Source of the DNA: Rostratula benghalensis
Lineage: Eukaryota; Chordata; Aves; Charadriiformes; Rostratulidae
Reading direction: 5' to 3'
Assembly: GCA_013399305.1 (NCBI GenBank)
Contig: VXAI01000179.1
Span: forward strand, 483,030-547,029
DNA length: 64,000 nt
Shown here: positions 12,573-25,374 of the stretch, one piece after another
Layout: each line of letters opens with the position of its first letter
How positions within the stretch are numbered: the stretch's first letter is position 1
Translations under genes and position numbers: made by a program
Notes under the pieces: generated by a model
Seen by the model: the letters and a program-made list of their open reading frames with translations, nothing else
What the model was told of the DNA's origin: nothing
The model's database searches: none

Positions 12573-12850
12573 CATTCGTTTTTTAATAAACAAAACCCAA
12601 ATGAAAATGTCCCAGTTATTAACATTGGAAGAGTTGGCTACTGTGCACATACACTATATTTCCATTACATTTTACAATCAATTCATAAAGTTGCAAGCCA
12701 ACATTCCATAGACATACTACTGGCCATGAATGACGTCCTTATTGTGAAATGGGATGGAAAATGCGCTCCTAAATGCACAGTGGACACATTTTGCTAAATG
12801 CTAACAACTGGGACATTTTCATTTGTTTTTGCTTATTACAAAAATAAACA
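12573..12850. repeat. Long imperfect hairpin, MITE-like foldback
   Basis: Two inverted arms of about 110 bp face each other: left about 12573-12688, right about 12725-12850, with a loop of roughly 35 nt. The strongest core is an exact 20-bp match: CAAATGAAAATGTCCCAGTT at 12598-12617 is the reverse complement of 12806-12825. Pairing continues on both sides of the core: the outer ends (AATAAACAAAACCC against GTTTTTGCTTATT) and the inner parts (ACTGTGCAC against ATGCACAGT; ATTGTAAAATGTAATGGAAA against ATTGTGAAATGGGATGGAAA). Overall similarity by eye is about 70-75%. The form suits an old non-autonomous DNA transposon or foldback element. A transcribed hairpin RNA is a less likely alternative. 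Clear terminal motifs or target duplications were not identified. Confidence 0.75.
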
Positions 12851-13958
12851 AAGTAAACAAAAGGCATGAGTGCAAAGCAAGGGAGTTATTAAAAAGAGCC
12901 TTTCACTTAAGTCCTTCTGGCTTAGCCATCTTCTGTACAATTTAATTTCTAGTGGGTATTCTCTCAGCTGGTTCCATTTAGTTTTGACTACCAGATGTGA
13001 GCGTGGGTCCTTTTCTTGGCTTAAAGAGACAGCAATGTAGGCAATTAGAGCACTCTCAAATCTTTAAAGCATTGTTTTGCCATTGTAAGAAATCTCTGTT
13101 TCTTTTATTTTTTTATTTTATTTAAGGCAGCTTTGGGAACATGCTGCCTAGTGAAGAGCAGGATTCATGGCTGAAGCAGTCATCTCTTATAGGTGTGAGA
13201 CAGGCATTTCCCTTCATAAATACTCAGCTGGGGCTGCCAGTTTAAAAGCAGTAACCTGCAAGGTTTAGCTGTGCGAGAACTGCTAACTCTATGGGGGTAG
13301 AACAGTCTGGGGCTGGAGGAAGGAGGAAATCTGTGATGTATGGTTAGTCCTACAGGGAATACCAGAGGGAGGAGCAGCTTCCTCCCATCATTTATAATTA
13401 CACACGTCAGTCTGGCCCTCCGATTGAACAGGGTCCGGAGGTTTCAGAGGTTTAAAGTACAAAGGTATTCCTTTACAAGGAGATCCAGGTCTCTCATGCA
13501 GCTGTACAGAAGACAGGAATTCAGAATTTTACAGGATTTTCAGATTTCACAATTTGTCCTCATTCACATTTGGAAAGAAACCTAGCTATTTCAAAGGACT
13601 CCATGAAAGACAATGAAAATGGTTTGAGGTCAGTCAAAGCATTGTATTACAGTTTCTGAGTTTTGTATTATATAATATACTATATATTAAAAACAAATCA
13701 AAAAAAGAGTCAGTCTAAAATCAAAACAGCTTGTTCTGGAAAGCTGGAGGCTTTGGCTGTGTCCACATGAGCAAGTTGTGCAGCCCAGGAGTGAGTCTGC
13801 AGTGAGAAGCTGGTGGTGTTGAGGACCTGACATCTGTACTATACACGTTTTCGGGGGATTTTGCTTCACACTAACTTTAGTCTGTTCCCATGGTCTAAAC
13901 ATTCATAACTGTTTGGAGCATATTAGCTGTGCTTCTGGAGCACATCTTCCAGTTGAAT
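12851..13958. other. Unique DNA with a short motif shared with 16.7 kb
   Basis: No gene is recognised. The motif TATGGTTAGTCCTACAGGGA at 13339-13358, with flanking CCAGAGGG, recurs as TATGGTCAGTCCTACAGGAT at 16709-16728, also followed by CCAGAGGG. T-rich runs occur at about 13104-13126. Confidence 0.5.
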
Positions 13959-14273
13959 TTAATCTGAAAGGAATCCAGTTCTCTCGCTCAGAGACCGCTC
14001 CGTGATGTGAACCGGAGTGTGGTAAGTGGGAACAAACCAGGGCTTGGTTTCAAAAGTGCACTCGAGAGCTGAATGAACATGCTGAAGTAGAGACTCCCTT
14101 TTTCTACCTTTTAAAGGCCAAATCTCAGAGAAGAGGACATTTTTTTCCTCCAGCTTTGCAGCTCTAACAGAAATGCACTTTCTGACAGAAAGCTGTTGGG
14201 AGTTCTTTTTTGTCGACTTCTTATTTAATGCTTCTCCTTTCAGCGGGAAATCAAACAAGAAGCAGGCACCCAT
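13959..14273 (-). other. Unassigned 104-codon ATG frame in a CpG-bearing patch
   Basis: A minus-strand frame begins with ATG at 14273, encodes a basic protein of 104 residues starting MGACFLFDFPLKG, and stops at 13959. It is in a moderately GC-richer section (about 13950-14450) that keeps several CpG sites (for example in CTCGCTCAGAGACCGCTCCG). I know no matching family. The -3 position is C, so the start context is weak. It may be a chance frame in a conserved noncoding element or promoter-like region. Confidence 0.15.
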
Positions 14274-17200
14274 TTGAATACCCTACCCCACCCCAACCCT
14301 ATCAACTGCAGCAAGGCTTCATCAGGCCTTGAATCGCTCTGCGGAAATGTCACCAGATCCTGCTGTATCTGGCAAATGCCCAGGGGAAACATATGGGAAG
14401 CATGTGCTGTGACTTGGGGCGGGGGTTATTATTTTCTTAATCACTGCCACAACTGTGCTCTACGGTTTGGTTGGGGTTTTTTGTTTTTTGGGTTTTTTTT
14501 TTCCTCAAATGCCACTGGATTCAATTTGAACACAAGTGTTACTCCTCCTTGCCCCTCTGCTTCTCGCCTTGGAAACTCTTTCACACAAAGGCTCTGTCTC
14601 ACTCAAGTGACAGAAAAAGAAAATGAGCTTGCTGAGAGATTGCACTGTGTAGGAAGCTAAAGTGTTTTGCACGATCTGTTCCTCATTTGTCTTTTTCCTT
14701 TAAAAAACCCCCCAACTAAAACCCCCTTTCCCCTCCCCAGTAATCTTTTAAAGCTTGTATATCAGCTAATTACAAACTCACTCCCATCATTTCTCCTGAT
14801 GGTTTTCTTTTCCAGGTACAGCAAACCACCAAGCATACGGCCAGTATCAAAGTGGCAGGAAGGGAATTTCCCAACATTAAGAAGTTTATTTAACTGGCTT
14901 TTTGTTTCAGGTCCATTCCTTTATGTTCCCAAGTAAAATAATTGCTTTTGGTGCAAGTGACAGCTGGATTCTGATTCATGTTTTATTACACAAATAAGAG
15001 GGCAGATTTTTCTGGAGTACTTTTGGGTCCAAAATACTAAAAAGATCTTAATAGAAGCTTCAGAGACACATTCCTGTTAGTTTTGAGTAGTTAAAATTGG
15101 AATAAGGGTTTAGCTAATTAACAGAACTTAGAATTGGTACTTACTGAAATGCCTACTAACTGGTTTTAAATCGATCTAAAAATTTTACCCTGTATGTCCA
15201 TTCAAGCAGCAAAATACTACTGTCTCAGTATAACGTGTACAGACAAGGGATTCTGATGCCAGCCTCATAGCACGAAGTACCTTGGTTATATTAAAACCTT
15301 CCTATACATATTTATAAATGTCTTTTATTTCCTTGTTTCCATTTTTGACTGTCTTTCATAGTGGATTAACTCCCATTTTCCACCGTTTGTACAAAGTAGT
15401 TTCTGAGTAGTTAAATTGCTACCCCAAATGCCTACAAATATAACAACCTGGAGAAAGGGCACTGAGGCTCCAGCTTAAGCCTGGGACAAGCATACCTGAA
15501 AACCAGAACAGTTAGAGTACAAATTTTCACATTTCAAGAAGAAGCTGTGAAAAACCTGAACAGGAGGGCACCTGCAACCAGTGCACCCATCATTCTGGAA
15601 GCTTAGAGGAAAATAGTACTGGGACCAGAAACATGGTGTTCAGCTGCAAAGCTATTCAGCCAAGAATACAGCAAGTATTATTAAATATTATTGTGTCTTT
15701 TGGTCTTTTTTTTTTTTTCCTAAACAACCTTACTGTTTAAATAAGGGCATTCACTGGGCTAAGGTCTTGACCTGAGATAATCCTTTTGGCTGTGGATATT
15801 AAGATAAAAATAACCATAGCAACCATAGAGAATTTCATAAAACATTTGTTTGCTTCTGTTTAGCTAGAAAAATCCAAATAAAAAATGTCATATATATCTG
15901 GTGTGTGTTATACATTGTGCCATAAATGTCATTTGTTAGTTGTTTCTCTTTTTGTGGTTTGGGAGGAAATTCCAAATGTAGCTTAGGGAATCTGGCTTTA
16001 AACATACAGAGAACCCTCATTCACTATTGAAATGCATTCTGGGAGGACTGCAAGATGTTTTGTGCAAGCAAAATTTGCCTGCACATGATAAGAAATATTT
16101 TAGGAAAGCAGAGTAGAATCAGAAGAACTGAGAAAACACGAAGACTGAGTTTCTTAAAGGGGTGTGCTTATCACAAGCTGAAAAGAGATGTAATTTCATT
16201 GATGTATTCACAATTGGAAAAATTCCTAGTGTTTCGAAAAGACAGAGATAGCAAAACTTTTTTCTCTAGGATAAGTTCTTTATGAGCTTTGTCCCCAGCA
16301 AGGCTTTGTCTAAAGAGATATTCCCCAGAGGACTTCCCAAGAGAGCTATCGATGGTATCATGTTGCAAACACTATTTAAGGCTACATTTTATCTTGTTTG
16401 ATTTGTGACATGAAACATAAAACAAACATATCAACAGAGAATAATCTTTGTTTGAGACTGTTTTAATTTACCCCATACCCAAAAGGAATGTAACTGCCCA
16501 AACTGGAATTATCTTCAAGCAGTGAAGTATCTTCAGGCTGTGTTAATAATCATAGCTGGTAAAAATCTGATTTTGGATCTCCTGTGGAAAACAACATTTA
16601 CAGTAGCATAGTATTGCATTATAATGCAGTGCTGGGTCAGTAGAAGAAAGAGAGAATCCTTAATGAGTAATCCTGATTTTCTTAGGACCTTTCCTCGAAG
16701 TCTGGGGGTATGGTCAGTCCTACAGGATATGTCCAGAGGGGAAGATATTAAAAATTAAGGTCAACTACAGGTCAAATTAAGGCATTCACCCCTTACTTGA
16801 TCACACATTATGTTTCAGTAAAAGTCCAGGGATACACCAAATTGTGTTAGTTTCAAAACAGAGGTTAATAAGCTTAATAGAGCTGTACAGCATGGTGTAG
16901 CCTGCTGATCCAGGAGGTCACTTTTGTGAGCTTTCATATTCTGTGCTTGCCACATGAGAAGAAGCATGTTTGTGATGTAGACGGGCTCAGGATATAGCTT
17001 CACTCATCTGATAAGACTTCAGGAAGAAAAGAGGGAAAGAGGTTCCTTTCAACTAGAGACAGAGACTATTTGAGACACTTAGGTAGGATATCACAGGGAA
17101 GATCTCTTGATGCAAGGCCAGCTTTGACTAATTTCACATCTGGAATTTTCTCTACACTGCAAACATAATGTGTACTTTGATTAAGCTCAAAAAATTGAAA

Positions 17201-20200
17201 TTCATTTTTAGATTTGATCTCAACAGCAATAGAAGCCATTAAAATGCAGCTGTCCACAAAACTGGCTTCCTGCTCCTTTGGCTGTTTGTTACAAGTGCAA
17301 GTTGCTGTGTGAAAGCACGGAGAGTGACCCAGGTACTGGTAAAACACAGTCAAAAAAAGAAGCAGGAGTTAATCCCATTCTGGGGATATGCCAAGCACTG
17401 CTTAAATCAAGGGCTGAGTCAAAGGAACTGAGGACATTTTGACATCTTGATCCAAGTAGGAAGAAGCCTTCAAAGGCAGCTTGAGGCAAAATTCACTGGC
17501 TGCACACATTGGAGTACTATCAAAGAAATCTTTGAGGTAACCCAGCCGGCATAGTGAAAAGAAAACCTCAAGTCTATCTGCACTTCAAGGCTCACTATAA
17601 GTCATGCTTATTTTCAGAATTGATGGTTCCTTACATTATGCATGGCCTAAACATTTCTGCTATATCTTTGCTTGTTGTGGAGTTGTATGACAGCTCAGTG
17701 ACCTTTCTAAAAATGCAAATGTTTCGGCATTGCCTGCTGCAATGTTGTAAGGGATGTGAGTCCAGGCTGATCACAGGAGAATTGAACTCAAGTTGGAGTT
17801 GGTCCTGAATGTCTCCCGGCCTTCAGATTTTGACAAACACATCGCCTTTCTAATAATGACTGGATAAAATGTGCTTAATAGTGAGAAGTATCATTTTTTC
17901 TTGTTTCTTTCTTGGGGGTCATTTCCTGCACCACGGGCATCAACAGACTGTATGGCTATAACATGAGTCTCAGAAGTGCAAAAAAAATGGCGTATGATCA
18001 ACAATTAATGAGTTGGGGTCTTTTTTTTTTTTTTTAAGTACTATGAGGACCTTTAAGAATGCCATATGACAAATAATATACACCCATTCAGAAGAAACAA
18101 GATGCTGATTACAATGTAGTTGGACAAGAGTGAAGTAGTTGCACACAGATTCCAGAATACTTTCTGAGAAGGATAAACACATGGTGCTTCTGCAGATATT
18201 CATGGTATTTTATCTTCAACAGAAATGCTTACAGCATAAAGTGCAAAAGCCACCCCTCAGCTTATATTGCAAAACAGTAAGTTTGTTCTTTAAACTGAAA
18301 AAGAGTAGCTAAGTGAGCTCAACGACTTTTAGGCTTCCTTCAGTGCTAGTATGTACTTTTTTTAGTCAACGGTAGTAAGATAATCAAAATACTATAATCT
18401 TGCCAAAGGAGAATATATTGAGGACGTTTGTTTTCAGTTACATATATGCAATAAATTGATGAGAGAATTTAGTTCTGCTAATTGTATTCTGTACATGCTA
18501 CTAATAGAAGCTGCAATAGCTTTCAAGTAAATGTTGTCTTAAACAGCATTTTTCTGCCACTTTACAAGTCATGATCAGGAGAGCAAGAAACACCTATCAC
18601 CTACTAATTTCTGTATCTCTGAACTGACTCTTATTGGGTCCTAAACCCACACAAGAATTCCAGTTGATTTTGTGTGGTCATGAAAGTTGTGGGAAATGTT
18701 CAGTACTTCAAAAGTGGGTAACCTTGAGGTAAAATTTTACTTGGGTAGAGCTGTTTTATATTATCCACAGATATCTGAAAAAAGATTCCCGTGGTTCAAT
18801 GCATTACAGAGTAAATACAGACATTTCATGTTGAATATTACACAAGTCCATATAACTGTGTAATGGAAAATGATGTGACATTTATCTCATGCCACAGATT
18901 TTAAGATATATCACTTTAAATATCAATATGCCCTGCAAGATTGTATTCTCAAGAAAACAGAAATAACAGATGATAACTTATGAATATCAGCATTATCTTG
19001 GCCTTTGTAGTAGTTGGATCATACAGATGTTTTTCTTAGGAAAGCAAGACCTGTGATTTTTGCTATGCCATAAGATGACCTGGCACAAGTACCAAGTATG
19101 GCAGGTTAAGAAATACTTGCACTTGAAAAATTCATTGTTAGACTCAAATAAATAAAAAAATCCTTTAACAACTCATATTTCTGTTTTATTATTCTTTAGA
19201 AAGGACTGAATATCTTACATGCTCCATAAAGGGCTGTGTTTTGCTTCAAGAGGTGACATTCATTCTACCTTAACTTCAACCATCTAAGTTATTGCTATGA
19301 ATCCTCCTTAGGGGGCACCCTGCTTTCTCTTGTGACCAGACACCGAATTCACAGTCATAAATTTTGGTTACTAAACTGAGGTTAGATTCCTTAAGTGAAC
19401 AGCATAGTACCTTTCTAAGCCTTCATTTTTATCTTTGAGTTAGAAACATAAGAAAACTGTTACCTCCATTGTGATGCTGTCTAAGACCAGATTGGCCTCC
19501 ATATTTCTGGTTGTATATGAGATAAATATGAGCATCTCCAGCCTCATGAGATTGAGACTAGTCTCAACAGAGAGCTGAAGGGCTTTCTCCTTGAAGAGAA
19601 GGGACTGATTTTCTTATGCATTTTCTATGGCCTCACTGAGGACTTGAAAAAACAGCCCAGATGTCCCAGGTCAGGATTCTCAGCTTAGGTTAGTTTTAAC
19701 CTATAAACTATAACAGCTATGACAGTTTCCTTAGGCTGAAGACAGGTCCAGCCATTCTCCTGAAGTTAGTTAGGGGTACTTAATGCCAATTCTTAATGGG
19801 CGGAGGTGAGTTGTGGTGTAAGATTTTTGGTTTTTTGAAAGGGAATAGTGATTGTTTCTGTATGATTTTGTCTTCTAGGAAGAAGAAAACCATGCTATTA
19901 TTCAGGTTTGATACTGATGTAATTGAATAAAGTTCAGCTTTAAGACATTAGTCACTGAATATTATTCAGCATTTATTGCTTTATGATCTTAGATTTCACG
20001 TAACTACCATTTCTTTTTGAAATATTGGAAAGTATTTTCAAAGAAAACATATAATTATTCTATTTTTCTTCCTGCCGTAGTTATTGAAGTTAAATAATCA
20101 CATATGAATTGGGGGGAAAGAATTACTTCCATCATCTGAGTGAGGTTAACAGGTTGGTGAACAATTTTTTTTTACAAGCTCTTTCTCTGAGCGGGTGTAA

Positions 20201-22996
20201 TTTAAGTTTCACTGATGGGAAAAAGGGACTTAACACCTATGTTGTTCTAAAATCATAACTGTGATTATTAACTGAAGATTCAAGATTTCCAGTCCATCTA
20301 CCTCAAAGTTTGTTATATTATATTGTTGTTGTCTATGGCCAACACTGTTCATTCAGGAAAGGGTCCCACCAGTAGAACCAACTCTTCTTCCGACCAGAAG
20401 AAATTATATCAAAATGTGCAGCTATTTTATGCCAAGGGAAAAAAATTATTTCTCAGCATGGGAAAAGGGGCTCAAAAGCAGGGCTGCAGAGAAGTAGACT
20501 TGACAAGCTGCTTTGACTTGGCAGAGAGTTTGCGTATAACTTAATCTTTGCTCTTGAGAGCAAGTTTATTCCTTTCTTTATAATTCTCCTTTAAACAATT
20601 CAATAGGTTTCATTCTGCATTCTTAATATGTCAAAAGCAAATTACAAATTCTTTATTATGAAACATGAAGCAGATTTCTTTAAACTTAAGGTTTCACACT
20701 GTGAGAACCTGAGTATTCTTGACCCCTTCCAGTCCCTTAAAGTTTCAAACCATGTAATATATATTAAGTCATTCCTCCCGATTTTTCCTCCCGAGGTTCT
20801 GTGGCACACTGAGTTTACCTGAAGGTGATTAAGACCATTAAAATAATGAAGAAGAAATATGGCACAAGAGGAGGATCCTGTACATATACACCTGAATTCC
20901 TTTGCAAGGAATAACACACACACATGTGTTGGGACAAATTAATATTAATATAATGCATGACAGGATAAAAGCAAGATAATATTTATAGATAACCTTTCCT
21001 CACACTAAGGATATAGGTGTAAAACCACACAAACCTTTTGGTACACCAATCCCAGATTAGGTCTAAAACATAGAAACTGAGTTTCAGGTATGAGAAGGCC
21101 TTCACATGCATGAAAATGTGTTTTTCTTTTTCTAATTTGTTGTTCTGGTTGTTCCAGAAGTTCTAGTTAAATTATTCATTTCATTAAATGAAAAGCATCA
21201 GGCTTTCCTAAAACTTTATTTGGTTAGTAGTTACCAGCACAGCGTTTGAGACCTTATCTGTGGAATTAAAACCTAGGATTCCTGGCTTGTACTGGAAAAA
21301 GTTTTGCAAGTATTAGTTTAGGCCATCATGCCAAACAAAGGGTGGAGGAAACTGTCCAGTATTACAAAGCTTATGGATCGAACTGGCCATCCTTTTCACC
21401 TATATCAGTTTTTTATTCATCCAAACACGATCATGTAATTCCCATACACCTTAGGTATCCTTCTTTGATCTATGTAGAGTTCAGAGGAGAATGTGCCTCT
21501 CTTATGCCAAAATATTGGCAGGCTTAAAAGGAATTAAAATTTATATTAAAAATAGATTTATTTTGGATGTCATTTAAACTTTGAAAAAATTGGCATCTAT
21601 GACACCTGATGTGGTTGCTGTCTGTTCTGTTTGTGCTGTTCCCCCTTCATCACAAGCTTTTACAAGATAGTACTGAGTCTTTTAAATTTAATTAGAACCT
21701 TATTTGATTCTCTTTCTGGATCTGGCTCCACTAATCATGGTCTGAATCTTTTTCAGTTCTCCATACCCAGTAAAAATATTATTAGATAGCTCTTTGTTGT
21801 GGTATTTCATAATCTAAAATGTATGCTTCTCATTTGAAAATATTATACACATCACTTCAACACCGTGTTTCAGAGAGAACCATAGCTGGGCTGAGGAAAT
21901 TAGTGTTTCTCATGCTGCAGTGCATGGGTTTTCTGAGTATATTTTTTACTGCTGCAATTATGCAGAATCTCTGGATTTCTACTCGCTATTAGCAAAATAG
22001 TCGACTTTTCCTTGCTGTTAGTTCCATTGCCTTGGGACTACTTAGCCAAGATTCTGCTGACCATGAGTACATGGGAAAATTTTGTTCCAGTGAGTTAGCT
22101 CTGTATGAGGAAAATAAGAAGAAACAGGATACTGGCTTGAGTATTGGCAGATTATAATCTATATTGACAAATCCTTAGTGTGCTCCTTAGCATGGTTTTG
22201 GTATGTGCACTGTGGTACTGTCCCAGGCACTACAGATCAGAGGACAACATGGGTTGGAGACTATATCCAGAAGGTGGCATGGATGAGACCTCTGTGCTTG
22301 TGGGCTGGGGAGACCAGAGTTTATGCAGACACAAGTTCTGCAGATCTGAACAGTAGGCCTGACCCCATACTACTAAGCCTAATAGCAACACAGCTAAGTA
22401 ATCTTATCAAATGTAGTAGTAAGACTTGGGTTCACTTTTTTTAGTTATGTATTGCCACATTCTGTTTTTCTGAACTTCAGAACATAAGCCTAAGGAAACT
22501 GCAGCTGCATTTACTTTGGTTTGGAATTAGATTACTTAGGATGAGTATGGAAAATACCGCTCCCTGATTCTTTCCTAAAAACATCCATAATCACATGAAT
22601 CTCAGCAAAGACTTAGATAAAGAGTTGTTCAGGAATTGTGGTTTTGGTATGAAAATATTTAATGGAAAAGAAGTCTAGCATACTTTGGTTGCAATTTGAA
22701 ATACTTCAGTCCTAAAGTGTTAAAACATTGCCCCTGTTTCCTGTTTTCACATATAAGTTACGTTGCCCTCCTGGATGGCATATATTCTAATATTTAATGG
22801 GTTCACTTACATGACTATGGAGTTTTGCAGCACAGGAAAGTTTTCAAAGCCCCACAGAGAGTGGAAGCTTGTGAAGAAAGCACTATATTGCCCCAGTATT
22901 GAAAACCGTTTTCAGCAATTGCTATTATTAGGAAAACAGCTGTTTCTTGAAATGAAAAGCTACAGGAAAATCTAACTTCTTCATACAAAGACATTT
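14274..22996. other. Long repeat-poor AT-rich tract
   Basis: Nearly 9 kb show no CR1, LTR or recognised gene. Features are limited to homopolymer or low-complexity tracts (G/T-rich near 14470-14503; T run at 18021-18035) and the short motif at 16709-16744 shared with 13339-13374. Open frames are short, and those up to 128 codons lack ATG starts or known domains. The scarcity of insertions could reflect selective constraint or chance. Confidence 0.55.
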
Positions 22997-23021
22997 GAAA
23001 GTAGCAGTTCCTGCTACTTTC
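22997..23021. repeat. Perfect short hairpin
   Basis: GAAAGTAGCAG at 22997-23007 is followed by a 3-nt loop and its exact complement CTGCTACTTTC at 23011-23021. The 11-bp perfect stem has no obvious U-run, so I infer no terminator function; it may be chance. Confidence 0.7.
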
Positions 23022-24014
23022 TGATTTCCAATCTACTGCTTGATGGATTCTCATGTACTATCAATTATTTATTAATAAAACTTGTTTGCTTTTTTTTCCA
23101 TGGTAACTCTTAGCTTCAAAAGATAGTATTATACCTAGAAAAATGCAGAAACCACCAATGCCAATACAATTTCAAAGTCCTTTCTTTAAAAAAAAATAAT
23201 TCATTTATCAACTAGAAGAACCAGAATTCGAAACCAAACTTTAGGTATCTACAAATGTAGGGAACTCCACTAATTTAAACAAAAATATATATTCCAGTAC
23301 AGATGATCCCTGCCCCAAAGTTACAGAAATGTAAAAAAAAATGATGGGTTGGAAAAAGAAAGCAGTCATCTCACAAAACTTATTTTTGTTGCCCGTGAGG
23401 ACAGAAAAATCTCTGTCAGGAACTGCATGCAAGTCTACCTATTCCTACTTCTTTTCTGACAAGGATCCACCAGTAGTAACAACAAACTTACTTTTTTAGA
23501 AATTGGCGTTGTTAATAGCTTACCACTGAAATAAAACTTAGGATTACAGTAACTCTTAAAATTTTTAAAGGGTTCTGAAAGAATCTTGATGAACCAACAG
23601 TACAGTTCTGAATTTTCTTCTTCCCATTGAGGCTAACTTTGGAGCTCTGTTTGCCACCCTTGTATTAACACTACAGAGTCATGAACTCTTTTTTAAAAAA
23701 GGACATAAAACTGGGGAATACACTCATGTCGTACCTGGAGTTATACCATTGCTTTTTGGCACAGCCCCAAGCAATGTAGGACTTTTAGGCATACTAATGT
23801 AGTATTTGCATATGAGCCAAAAGACTCTGGCCTGTCTTTATTTACCTTATAGCTTAGGCATTCTTAAAATGCATTTGTGTTGACGAGCTAGCACAAAGGA
23901 GATTATTAGTGCTTTTTGAGCTATGAAAACAAGCAAGCCAAGCAAAAAACACTTTTGAATTTTTCTAGCTTTACGTTGTAGGTTCACAGCTCCTTCCACA
24001 TTGTGCTGTCAACG
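23022..24014. other. Unique AT-rich DNA
   Basis: No gene or repeat is recognised. It contains T- and A-rich runs only. Confidence 0.5.
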
Positions 24015-24480
24015 TGTTTTACTAGTCTATATCATTTTTATAGATCATGAACAGTAGAGGCCTAAATGTTGACCCCTGTCGGGCCCCAGTAAATCTAATT
24101 TTCCACAATCTAACATAGCTTCTCTGTTTTCTGTTTTTCCATCAGCGCTTTATCCACTCCCATGTACTTCCCTAGATCCTGGCAACTTTTAGCTTAAACA
24201 GAGGCCAGTAGTATGGAACTTTGTCAAAATGTTCTGAAGATCCAAATAAATTATGCTGTGTTTTATCAGCTTTGTCTGCAGCCTCCTGAAGCATCAAGTT
24301 AGCCAAGACCTTTTCTTTCTAAATCATTTTTCTTATCTCTGTTAGTTTAGCACTATGTATTTACTTTTATAACATGTCCTTTACTATATTCTGTATTAAA
24401 TACCATAGTGATAGGACTGTGGTTCCTTGAGAATGCCCTTTTCAACTTTGTGCAGAGCTGTACTGTATTATCCATTCATT
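24015..24480 (-). mobile_element. Ancient CR1/L3-type LINE remnant (RT region)
   Basis: On the plus strand the sequence reads like the complement of an old vertebrate LINE RT core: a block GAACAGTAGAGGCCTAAATG followed by TTGACCCCTGTCGGGCCCCA (complement of the PQGS..GP.LF.. region), then a CAATC..TTTATCCACTCC-type block, an ACTTTGTCAAAATGTTCTGA block (complement of the AFDTV segment), and a distal AGGACTGTGGTTCCTTGAGA block. It is heavily mutated and lacks a 3' end. I assign it to the CR1/L3 group from remembered consensus patterns; L2-type is possible. Confidence 0.5.
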
Positions 24481-25083
24481 TGTGGTATGCTAGCTGAATA
24501 AAAGGTTTCCAGTGCTCTACTGGATTCATGAATCCTAGTGCCATTTTTCCCTGAGATTTCTGTTTAAGGGTCCCCAGTTCTTCAAAGATTTTCACTGCTG
24601 CTCCATAAAGTTTGAACAGCTTCATCTTTACAGATTTATACTGAGTATTGTGATGCCAATAAAGTCTTTACAGCAGAAATTTTCAAAATGCGTTTAGCAA
24701 CATGTAAAACCTTTGAAAGATCTTTGAAATATTGTAGGTTTTTGTTTTGTTGTCAGGGGCCACCTATGCCAGGAGTGAAATCAGTTTCCATCCCAGTTTG
24801 GATTTGCAAACTTTGTAGTCATTTTTAAGCGGCCATAATATTTAAAGGAAGTTCTTTATGGGATAAAAGTTATTTTTGTAACATTTAAAACTGGTTAGTT
24901 TTTGAATCTCAAAGACTTAACATAAAACCAAGTTTAGCTCCTTTAGACTTGTTTTTTACATCAAAGCCACTCATTTGCCATGGCAAAAATGATTATCAGT
25001 TCAACTTTATCTCTACTTTTTGGAACCATTGGCACTACTTTCAGATTCATCACATTTCCTTTTCTTATAAATCAGCTGCAGAC
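24481..25083. other. Unique AT-rich DNA
   Basis: No gene is recognised. The old LINE may continue a little beyond its stated boundary but the similarity becomes too weak to follow. Confidence 0.4.
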
Positions 25084-25374
25084 ATGATGGTCAGAATAAA
25101 CCTTTCATTTGTCATATCAGTATTATCAGTGACACTAACATGTCAAGTCAAACTGAGCTGGAAGCAATGTTCCCGTTTGTTCTCAGCAGGCAGCAGAGGA
25201 TCCTTCATGAAAGGACATTGGTTTTGCTTAAAAGGCTCAATTCAGTTGCTAGACATAACTTTCCAGTGCCATTTGAGAAGATTCAGAATGCCACAGGTTG
25301 TTGATCTCTTGAAGATTTTGGGCTGTGTCAACCAGGCCTATGCAGATGTCTTAGCCAATCTTCTCTATCTCTAA
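25084..25374 (+). other. Unassigned 96-codon ATG frame with signal-like N-terminus
   Basis: The frame starts at tandem ATGs (25084 and 25087) and stops at TAA 25372-25374. The first 20 residues (MMVRINLSFVISVLSVTLTC) have a positive residue followed by a hydrophobic run, as in a secretion signal. The remainder is basic with several Cys and is not recognised. The frame is open further upstream to 24949 without another ATG. No splice or promoter evidence supports it, so chance is the default explanation. Confidence 0.12.
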
